A DNA stretch of 7,852 nucleotides from Christensenella sp. UBA7707 (GTDB lineage: Bacteria > Bacillota > Clostridia > Christensenellales > CAG-138): assembly GCA_002482435.1 (NCBI GenBank), contig DLFZ01000067.1, positions 2,292 to 10,143 of the forward strand. The letters are read 5' to 3'. This document shows, in pieces, positions 1 to 5,800 of this stretch. The position numbers were made by a program, and so were the translations under genes. How positions within the stretch are numbered: position 1 is the first letter of the stretch; each line of letters starts with the position of its first letter. The notes under the pieces are model-generated. The model had not been told where the DNA came from. It did not search any database and was given only the letters and a program-made list of their open reading frames with translations.

Positions 1-945
1 AGCGGTACGCCCGTGGCAACGGTTTACAAATGGGGTTACAGCGACGAAATGGCACAGTCCGTGGTGCGCGCGCAAAAGGATGTACTTGCCGAGCAGCTCA
101 ACTTGCTCGCAGGTATCGCCAACCCGGGTCTTGAAAATCTCAATCTGCAAATTGACCAGAAAAAGTCGCAGATTGCCGCGCTCGTGATGCAGGGCGGCAC
201 GGGCGACCTTTTGACGCTGCAAAGCGAGCTTTCAAGCCTTCTTTTGCAACGCGCGGATTATTTAAAAACCAATGTGCAGCCTTCCGAAACCCTCAGCTCA
301 CTGTATGCCGCCGAGCAGCAGCTTACCGACCAACTCGCGGGATGGAAAAGCGAAGTCACTGCCGTTCGCGACGGCGTGGTGAGCTTTTACTTTGACGGTT
401 ACGAACAGGTTTTGAATGCCGATAAGCTCTCCGTCGTCAACGCGGACCTTGTCAACTCGGTCATCAAAGGGGCTGCGGGCGGCACGGGCGCCGCCACGAG
501 CAATCTTCTATACCGCGTGGCGAACGGCGAAAACTGGTACATCGCATTTGTCACCTCGGCGAGCAAGCCCTTCCGCGTTACGGAGGGTGAGCAATATACC
601 GTGGTGTTCGACGGCTACCTCAACATCCCCTTCACGGGTACGGCGCTTGCGCCCATCATCAATGAGAGCGGCGTCGTGAACCTTTTGCAGTTCCATCAGG
701 ACATGGGCGCGCTCTTGAACGCGAGAAGCCTCAAGGCAACCATACAGAAAGATGCCTCCGGCTTTGACGTGCCGCTTGACGCAATCAGTGTAGACAACGG
801 CGTGCCTGGGCTTACCATCGTGATGGCGGACGGCACCCAGCGCGTAGAGGTGGAGGTTTTGGCGTTTAGCGGCGACCGTGCCGTGGTACGCGCCAAAAAC
901 GCTACGGATACGCTCGGCGCGGGGCAAAGGTACGTAAAGCCGTAA
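1..945 (+). CDS. HlyD-like membrane-fusion/adaptor protein, 5' end missing
   Basis: The frame is open from base 1 and ends with TAA at 943-945, giving 314 visible residues; the true start lies upstream, so the GTG at 13 is not the start. The visible part follows the order of an HlyD-family adaptor. Residues 1-12 look like the end of the first lipoyl half (GTPVATVYK). Residues about 15-115 are rich in Gln, Leu, Ala and Glu and fit an alpha-helical hairpin or coiled coil. AVRDGVVSFYFDGYE (from residue 121) looks like the second lipoyl half. Beta-rich segments follow (YRVANGENWYIAFV and onward), ending in a soluble tail (GAGQRYVKP). Family members normally carry an N-terminal membrane helix, which would lie outside the window. 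Genes of this type occur just upstream of yggS-sepF in Clostridia, as far as I recall, so the neighbours support the call. Its substrate or partner pump is unknown; no transporter gene is visible. It may be a structural envelope protein and not an export adaptor. Confidence 0.72.
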   Translation, partial: SGTPVATVYKWGYSDEMAQSVVRAQKDVLAEQLNLLAGIANPGLENLNLQIDQKKSQIAALVMQGGTGDLLTLQSELSSLLLQRADYLKTNVQPSETLSSLYAAEQQLTDQLAGWKSEVTAVRDGVVSFYFDGYEQVLNADKLSVVNADLVNSVIKGAAGGTGAATSNLLYRVANGENWYIAFVTSASKPFRVTEGEQYTVVFDGYLNIPFTGTALAPIINESGVVNLLQFHQDMGALLNARSLKATIQKDASGFDVPLDAISVDNGVPGLTIVMADGTQRVEVEVLAFSGDRAVVRAKNATDTLGAGQRYVKP

Positions 946-964
946 AGTAAGCACAGCTTCAGAC

Positions 965-998
965 TGTCAAAAAAGTGGCGTAAGGTACTTTTTTGACA
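965..998. repeat. Perfect 12-bp inverted repeat (hairpin), GTAAGG loop, copy 1
   Basis: The arms TGTCAAAAAAGT (965-976) and ACTTTTTTGACA (987-998) are perfect reverse complements around a 10-nt loop, GGCGTAAGGT. It sits in the 82-bp gap between the HlyD-like gene and yggS. The A-tract/T-tract layout resembles a terminator, but there is no GC-rich core stem, so strong termination is doubtful. A near copy with matching changes in both arms lies at 2761-2788, which suggests a dispersed repeat or a conserved RNA element. The sequence TTGACA at 993-998 looks like a -35 box, but no matching -10 box lies about 17 nt downstream. Confidence 0.75.
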
Positions 999-1013
999 AG
1001 CATATCCTGACAT

Positions 1014-1020
1014 GGGAGGG
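1014..1020 (+). promoter_or_regulatory. Ribosome binding site deciding the TTG start of yggS
   Basis: GGGAGGG ends 7 nt before the TTG at 1028, which is ideal Shine-Dalgarno spacing. The ATG at 1012 is in another frame. The protein begins as the family normally does from this TTG (an N-terminal helix ahead of the PLP lysine at residue 35), so the non-ATG start is well supported. Confidence 0.85.
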
Positions 1021-1027
1021 AAGCAAC

Positions 1028-1708
1028 TTGACAATCGCGCAAAACATAGAAACGATCCGCGAAAACATCGCGCGCGCGGCACTTGAAGCGGGCAGGAAGC
1101 CCGAAGATATACAGCTGATCGCCGTTACAAAGTATGTTGATGCATCGCGCATCGCGCAAATTCAGCCCTGCGGCGTACGGGAAGTGGGAGAAAACCGCGT
1201 GCAGGAGCTTCTTGGAAAATACGATTTTTATAAAAATTCAGGTTTCGGCATCCATTTTATTGGACAACTGCAAACGAATAAGGTAAAATATGTTAAAGGC
1301 AAGGTAAAACTTATCCACTCGTTGGACAGGCTGTCGCTCGCGCAAGAGCTTAACCGCTTTTTGCCGGATACGGTGCAGGATGTGCTCATTGAAGTCAACA
1401 TCGGCAGCGAACCGCAAAAGGGCGGCATCGCGCCTGATGACCTGCCAGCCTTTCTCCAAGCCGTTTCTCAGCTTTCCGGCATCCGCGTAAAAGGTTTGAT
1501 GTGCGTTCCGCCCCCCTGCGGGGAAGCGGAGGCGCGCCGCTATTTTTCAAGGATGCGGGAGCTTGCGCAAGGGCTTGGGGCACAAGCCTTTCCCAATGTT
1601 TTCATGGACGAGCTTTCCATGGGCATGAGCGGAGACTACATGTCCGCCATCAAAGAAGGGGCCACAATGGTGCGCATCGGAACGGCGCTGTTCGGCCCAC
1701 GGGTTTGA
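1028..1708 (+). CDS. yggS: YggS/YlmE family PLP-binding homeostasis protein (PLPBP)
   Basis: This 226-residue protein is full length for the family. It is a cytosolic single-domain TIM-barrel protein of the alanine racemase N-terminal fold type. It binds pyridoxal 5'-phosphate and helps keep vitamin B6 and amino/keto acid pools balanced; no catalytic reaction is established for it. Visible hallmarks are the Schiff-base lysine K35 in LIAVTKY, GENRVQE at 54-60, HFIGQLQTNK at 76-85, SMGMSGD at 197-203 and the phosphate-binding VRIGTALFG at 215-223. Translation starts at a TTG preceded by GGGAGGG at 7-nt spacing. In B. subtilis the orthologue is ylmE, and it lies just before sepF (ylmF), exactly as here. 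The gap to sepF is 100 bp, so co-transcription is possible but not certain. The sequence looks intact. Confidence 0.97.
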   Translation: MTIAQNIETIRENIARAALEAGRKPEDIQLIAVTKYVDASRIAQIQPCGVREVGENRVQELLGKYDFYKNSGFGIHFIGQLQTNKVKYVKGKVKLIHSLDRLSLAQELNRFLPDTVQDVLIEVNIGSEPQKGGIAPDDLPAFLQAVSQLSGIRVKGLMCVPPPCGEAEARRYFSRMRELAQGLGAQAFPNVFMDELSMGMSGDYMSAIKEGATMVRIGTALFGPRV

Positions 1709-1796
1709 GGCGGAGGCAAAGGCATACATATACATACGCCGCGCCGCGTTACCTTGGGGGTTTCTTATTTCTCCAAGCGCCAAATAAAAATCAAAT

Positions 1797-1801
1797 GGAG
1801 G
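1797..1801 (+). promoter_or_regulatory. Ribosome binding site of sepF
   Basis: GGAGG is followed by a 7-nt spacer and the ATG at 1809. This start gives the N-terminal amphipathic helix that SepF needs, which supports it over any internal start. Confidence 0.85.
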
Positions 1802-1808
1802 AATAATC

Positions 1809-2252
1809 ATGGCAGGGTTCGTTAAAAAGTTTATGGACTTCATCGGCATCGAGGAAACGGAGATGGACGATGAGCTGTATGCCGAAGAAGCATACGAAGA
1901 AGAAACGATCCGCGACGACAATGTGCTTGACATTGGCAACCGCGGCAAGCGCAAGAGCGCTTCCACAAACGGAAACGTAATCAGCATTCCCTCGCAGGCG
2001 CAGATGAAGATGATCGTGTATCATCCCATCAGCTATGAGGATACGCAAAACATCATTGATAACCTCAAGAGCCGCAAGCCCGTCATCGTCAATATGGAAG
2101 AACTCGAAATCGACTGCGCGCAGCGCATCCTCGATTTTATGGCAGGTGCCATCTATGCGCTCAACGGCACCATCTACAAGGTGTCGCGCGGCATTTTTGT
2201 GGTCGCTCCCGCCAACTGCGACGTGATCGGCAACGGGGAAGCATCCCTGTAA
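1809..2252 (+). CDS. sepF: Cell division protein SepF
   Basis: This 147-residue protein has the standard SepF layout. Residues 1-14 (MAGFVKKFMDFIGI) form the amphipathic membrane-targeting helix. Residues 15-60 are an acidic, poorly conserved linker with runs of Glu and Asp. Residues about 66-141 form the globular SepF domain: KMIVYHPISYEDTQNIID, then KPVIVNMEEL at 90-99, then AQRILDFMAGAIYALNG at 104-120, then the strand VSRGIFVVAP at 125-134. G113 lies in the segment that in B. subtilis SepF carries a glycine at the dimer-dimer contact. In Gram-positives SepF binds the FtsZ C-terminus, anchors Z-ring filaments to the membrane and forms ring polymers. The gene follows yggS as in B. subtilis ylmE-ylmF, and a short DivIVA-domain gene follows. 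ylmG and ylmH are not found between them. Confidence 0.97.
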   Translation: MAGFVKKFMDFIGIEETEMDDELYAEEAYEEETIRDDNVLDIGNRGKRKSASTNGNVISIPSQAQMKMIVYHPISYEDTQNIIDNLKSRKPVIVNMEELEIDCAQRILDFMAGAIYALNGTIYKVSRGIFVVAPANCDVIGNGEASL

Positions 2253-2282
2253 CAAGGGCTTTGTTTTCGAAAAAGCATATGC

Positions 2283-2310
2283 GCGCGCCAATGCCACTGC
2301 TTTGGCGCGC
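2283..2310 (+). terminator. GC-rich hairpin between sepF and the DivIVA gene
   Basis: The arms GCGCGCCA (2283-2290) and TGGCGCGC (2303-2310) pair perfectly. A2291-T2302 adds one more pair, leaving a loop of about 10 nt. The stretch that follows (CGTTCCGTTTTC) has only a short interrupted T run, so this is a weak or leaky terminator, or an mRNA-stabilising stem, at the sepF 3' end. It lies 31 nt after the sepF stop and 33 nt before the next start. Confidence 0.5.
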
Positions 2311-2332
2311 CGTTCCGTTTTCAGGGGTTTGA

Positions 2333-2338
2333 GAGAGG
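2333..2338 (+). promoter_or_regulatory. Ribosome binding site deciding the DivIVA-gene start
   Basis: GAGAGG with a 5-nt spacer precedes the ATG at 2344. The frame stays open upstream to a TTG at 2302, but that codon lies inside the GC-rich hairpin arm. The extra 14 residues (MARRSVFRGLREVC) do not resemble a DivIVA N-terminus, so 2344 is preferred. Confidence 0.7.
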
Positions 2339-2343
2339 TTTGT

Positions 2344-2532
2344 ATGACGCGAAAAGACATCATCCATAAAAAATTCAGCCGCGCTTTTCGAGGCTACGAC
2401 CCCGCCGAGGTCGATGCGTTTCTCGACGAGATCGTGCGTGAAATGGAAATTCTCGAGCAAGCGCGCTCTCTTGCCGAAACGCGCGCCGAGCTTTTGGAAA
2501 AACAGCTCAAAAAGCACGCGCAGGAGGGCTGA
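2344..2532 (+). CDS. Short DivIVA-domain protein (62 residues)
   Basis: The protein begins MTRKDIIHKKFSRAF and continues RGYDPAEVDAFLDEIVREME. This is the conserved N-terminal membrane-curvature-binding module of the DivIVA/GpsB family. F15-R16 in front of GYD aligns with the F17-R18 membrane-insertion pair of B. subtilis DivIVA. Residues about 28-58 form one charged heptad-like helix (EILEQARSLAETRAELLEKQLKK) that probably makes a parallel coiled coil. DivIVA proteins usually exceed 150 residues and GpsB is about 100, so this protein lacks nearly all the second coiled-coil domain needed for tetramer assembly and partner binding. The stop TGA is followed 49 nt later by a strong terminator, and no in-frame remnant of a longer tail is evident, so it looks like a genuine short gene. 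Likely roles are a minimal polar or septal membrane marker or a modulator of a full-length DivIVA. The function is inferred from the domain and from its place after sepF. Confidence 0.85.
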   Translation: MTRKDIIHKKFSRAFRGYDPAEVDAFLDEIVREMEILEQARSLAETRAELLEKQLKKHAQEG

Positions 2533-2581
2533 AAAGCGCCCCCTTTTTACGTTACAGCCGCAATTCGCATAGAATAGGCAT

Positions 2582-2620
2582 AAACCCGCCGGTTCCGTAA
2601 AACATGGAACCGGCGGGTTT
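2582..2620 (+). terminator. Strong intrinsic terminator after the DivIVA gene
   Basis: The arms AAACCCGCCGGTTCC (2582-2596) and GGAACCGGCGGGTTT (2606-2620) form a perfect 15-bp stem with a 9-nt loop. The 3' arm ends in TTT and continues GCTTTGGG, a modest U-rich tail. It should end the yggS-sepF-DivIVA transcript. The A run on the other side means it could also act in the opposite direction. Confidence 0.88.
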
Positions 2621-2641
2621 GCTTTGGGCAACTTGAATTCG

Positions 2642-2666
2642 GAAAGCCTTGTAGCGCAAGGCTTTC
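2642..2666 (+). terminator. Second hairpin, possible back-up terminator
   Basis: GAAAGCCTTG (2642-2651) pairs perfectly with CAAGGCTTTC (2657-2666) around the 5-nt loop TAGCG, and TTTC follows. It lies 21 nt after the main terminator, so it may be a tandem back-up terminator. It may instead belong to the structured region that follows. Confidence 0.5.
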
Positions 2667-2689
2667 TTTCATAGATCACCGTCCGGGCG

Positions 2690-2737
2690 GAATGCAGTCC
2701 TCCGAAGGAAACGCTTCGGGCATTCGACCTTCGGGAC
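2690..2737 (+). other. Candidate structured leader element with two competing folds
   Basis: Fold A pairs GAATGC (2690-2695) with GCATTC (2720-2725) and, inside it, CCGAAG (2702-2707) with CTTCGG (2714-2719). Its loop is GAAACG, and a 6-nt bulge lies on the 5' side. Fold B pairs GTCC plus CGAAGG (2697-2700 and 2703-2708) with CCTTCG plus GGAC (2728-2737). Both folds use bases 2703-2707, so they cannot form together. This is the layout of a switch or attenuator, but no known riboswitch class is recognised and chance or a decayed repeat is possible. Confidence 0.35.
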
Positions 2738-2760
2738 TTCGCAGGCGATTTATGCAATTC

Positions 2761-2788
2761 TCAAAAAGTGATGTAAGGCACTTTTTGA
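2761..2788. repeat. 10-bp inverted repeat (hairpin), GTAAGG loop, copy 2
   Basis: TCAAAAAGTG (2761-2770) pairs perfectly with CACTTTTTGA (2779-2788) around the loop ATGTAAGG. It matches the hairpin at 967-996 closely. One A and one T are missing symmetrically from the two arms, the pair below the loop is G-C here against G-T there, and GTAAGG is unchanged. It lies 68 nt before the glucan synthase start. Confidence 0.75.
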
Positions 2789-2836
2789 TAGATATGCACG
2801 CCCATTTTGGCAGATACTACTTTTACTATGCGCCAT

Positions 2837-2842
2837 GGGAGG
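2837..2842 (+). promoter_or_regulatory. Probable ribosome binding site of the glucan synthase
   Basis: GGGAGG is the only good Shine-Dalgarno match. It is 13 nt from the in-frame ATG at 2856, which is longer than ideal. An ATG at 2846 is only 3 nt away and out of frame: it opens a 60-residue frame ending at 3028 with no recognisable content. An in-frame ATG at 2835 overlaps the GGGAGG itself and has no site of its own. The start is therefore slightly uncertain between 2856 and a position just upstream. Confidence 0.5.
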
Positions 2843-2855
2843 CATATGCTTCACG

Positions 2856-5800
2856 ATGCTTCAAAACAGAACGTACAACGGTCTTTTGGATATCCCGCTC
2901 AACGCGGAGGCGATGGAACGCCATGCAGCGGAGCTTGCGTCGCTTCGTACGCGCGCCGCGCGCCGCAGCGAACCTTCGCTTTTCCCGCAGATCGGTGCCG
3001 ATCGGCGGGCGTTGACCGCGCTTTATAAGCTTTCCCGCGAACGATACGAGAAAAACAAGGAGCTTCCGCCCTGCGCGGAGGTGTTGCGCGATGAGTTTTA
3101 TGTGGTGGAAAAAAACCTCATCGCCGTGCAAAACGCGCTCGACGAAATCGATGAGGCGCGTTTGCCGGTGTGCGCACAGGGCGAATACATCGGCTTACCG
3201 CGCGCCTACCGCATGGCGGCCGCAATGGTGGGGCACAGGGAGGGGCGCGTGGATGAGGGGCTTTTGAGCGCTTTTTTGCGCGGTTTTCAGGGCGTAAGCC
3301 CGCTTGCCATGCGCGAGCTTTGGCTGCTGCCGCACATGCTGCGCGTCGCGCTTTTGAAGCTTATTGCACTTGAGTGCGTAGCCGCCTTTGACGTAATCGC
3401 TCAGTACGACCGCGCTGAAGAAGTGCTTGCGGCATTGTTCAAGGCACAGCCGGACGCAAAACGGGAGGCGATGCTTGAAAAGCTGGAGCTTCAAAAACAT
3501 CCGGCCTGTACGGACTTTCTCGTAAGCCGCCTCGAGGAAAAAGATGCATACGACGCCCTTCAACTCCTTGCCGCGTGCCTCCTCCGTGCGGATGTGGAGG
3601 CGGAAACTTTGCTTGCGCGAAACAGAAGCCTGCTTTCCGCTTCCTCCATGCGCGTGAACAACGCGATTTTAAGCCTGAGGTTTCTTGACGGGCTCGACTG
3701 GCCGTCGTGCTTTGAAAGCTATTCGAGCGTAGAGCGTGTGCTTCGTGAGGAAAAGGATTACGCCCGCATGGATGCCGCCACGCGCGCATACTACCGCTCT
3801 ACGGTGGAGCGCGTGGCAAAGCGGCTTAACGTGGCGGAAACGGTGGTGGCACGGCAGGCGGTGAAGCTTAGCGAAGGCCGCGAAGGGAAACACGCACAGG
3901 CGGGTTATTACCTTTTTTGCGAGGGACAAGAGGAGCTTTTTAAGGCGATCCGCCCCGACATGCGCCACGAAGGGTTTTCACAAAAAACGAAGTTTGCGCT
4001 TTTTATCGCCACCGAGGCGGCTGTCACGGTGCTTCTTGTTATGCTGTGCGCAACACAAGGAGCGCTGAGCGCGCTTTTTGGCGTTCTACCCGCGTGGAGC
4101 CTTGCGCATTGCGTTGCTGTGTTTGTGTTTTCGCGCACATCGGCGGTACGCCGTATCCCACGGATGGACTTGCGCGAAGGCATTGGCGAAAGCGACAAGA
4201 CGATTGTGGTGGTGCCCACGCTCGTGGTTTCCGAGGCGTCCATCCGTGCCGGGATGGAGCAGCTTGAAACGCATTACCTCGCAAACCCGTATGATAACTG
4301 CTGCTTTGCCATGCTTGGGGACTTTAAGGACAGCGCCACAGAACAAAATGAGGGAGAAAAGGAGCTGCTTGCACTCGCAAAAGCAATGGTGGAGGTGCTC
4401 AACCAAAAATACGCCAAAGGCGAGCCGGTGTTTTTCTATTTGCACCGCAGGCGCGAGTTGAGCCGCCACGACGGCATCTACATGGGGCGGGAACGAAAGC
4501 GGGGCGCGCTGATGGACCTTGTAAACCTCATTGCCGATGGGTACGACGAGCCGTTTCTTCTCATTAGTGCGCCGCTCCCGAAGGGCCTTCGCTATTGCCT
4601 TACACTCGATGCGGATACACTTTTGCCGCGCGAGGCGCTTTTGGAGCTTGTGGGAGCGATGGCGCACCCCTTGAATCGCCCCGTGGCCGACCGTTACGGC
4701 ATCATTCGCGAGGGTTACGGTGTGATTGCGCCGCGTATGCGTTCGCTTTCTTCGGGCGCTTCCAAAACACGCTTTGCAAGGCTTGTTTCTGGTGATTTCG
4801 GTATGGATGCCTATTCCGCTGCTGCGGGTGAGTTTTATCAGGATGTGTTTTCCGAAGGCATCTTTGGCGGCAAGGGGATTTTTGACATCGCGGCGTTTCG
4901 CGAAACCCTGAGTTTTTGGGTGCCGGACAACGCGGTTTTGAGCCACGACCTTCTGGAGGGCTGCTTCTTACGCGCGGGGTTCATGGGAGATGTTGCGCTT
5001 TACGACAGCGAACCGAGCACGTTCGCTTCATGGTGGAAGCGGCAGCATAGGTGGCTTCGCGGCGACTGGCAGCTTGTTGCGTTTGCGGCAAAATACATGA
5101 AAGACGCCGCGGGCACCAAGCACAAAAGCCCTCTGAGCGAGCTTTCCCGCATGAAGATGATCGTCAACATGGCAAAAAGCCTCGTTTTGCCTGCGGTGCT
5201 TCTTTCGCTTTTGTGGACGACGGTTACGGGCTTCGGCTTTTTGGGGGCGCTTTCGCTCATTGCGCTTCTCGACGGGCTTTTTGTGGAGTTTGTGCTGTTG
5301 TTGTGTGGGTTTTTCGGCAAAAAGGAGCAAGGCGAACCTTCCGGCGCACTCAAAGAGCAGGGCGTGCCGTTTGCCCGTGCGCTTTTTACGCTTGCTACGC
5401 TCCCCTATGCCGCCTATCAAACGCTCGACGCGGTGTTTCGCACGCTTTATCGCGTATACCGCTCGCACCGCAACCTTTTGCAGTGGCAAACTGCGGCGGA
5501 AAGCGCGGGACATAAGCTCGGCTCGGTGCAAAGCTACTACAAAAAGCTGTGGCTTTGCGTGGTGTTCGGTGCGGCGCTTCTTGCATTTACGGCGTTTTGT
5601 AGCGCGCCGTTCTTTTGCGCGCTTCTGGGCATTCTGTTTCTCTGTGGGCCTTATGCTGCGGCGCGGCTTGATAAGCCGTATGCTTTAAAGGCGCTCGGCG
5701 ACGAGGAACGTGCGTTTCTCACTGAGACGGCGCGCGCCACATGGCGGTTTTTTGAGGAGTTTTGCGACGAAAAGAGCAGTTTTTTGCCGCCCGATAACTT

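Larger units (their letters stand above)
2533..2855. other. 323-bp non-coding region rich in hairpins
   Basis: I find no credible gene on either strand. The region holds, in order, a 15-bp-stem terminator (2582-2620), a second hairpin (2642-2666), a segment with two alternative, mutually exclusive folds (2690-2737), a GTAAGG-loop hairpin (2761-2788), and a purine-rich GGGAGG (2837-2842) ahead of the glucan synthase. The promoter of the synthase should lie here, but no pair of -35 and -10 boxes at normal spacing stands out. Closely packed palindromes with CTTCGGG motifs suggest either a structured 5' leader RNA or a mosaic of small dispersed repeats. Confidence 0.7.

Noticed and set aside
993..998. 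Perfect TTGACA hexamer before yggS
   Set aside because: It is part of the hairpin arm, and no -10 box lies at 16-18 nt; that position falls on the ribosome binding site.
1705..1734. Possible promoter TTGAGG / TATACA with 18-nt spacing before sepF
   Set aside because: Each box matches the consensus at only four of six positions, and the first overlaps the yggS stop. This is too weak to annotate.
1753..1777. Imperfect stem CTTGGGG / CTCCAAG between yggS and sepF
   Set aside because: It has seven pairs including one G-T, a loop of 11 nt and no T run after it. It does not look like a terminator and could be chance.
2161..2757. 198-codon minus-strand open frame across sepF, the DivIVA gene and the terminator
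   Set aside because: It runs through two confident + strand genes and a perfect 15-bp terminator stem, and shows no domain. If the intergenic part is a dispersed repeat, similar spurious peptides may appear in databases.
2692..3015. 107-codon and overlapping 73-codon + strand frames at the start of the glucan synthase
   Set aside because: Both overlap the synthase N-terminus, which matches its family, and they encode Arg/Ser-rich peptides without known features.
4086..4946. 286-codon minus-strand open frame
   Set aside because: It is antisense to the GT84 core, has no family resemblance, and has the basic, low-structure composition typical of shadow frames.
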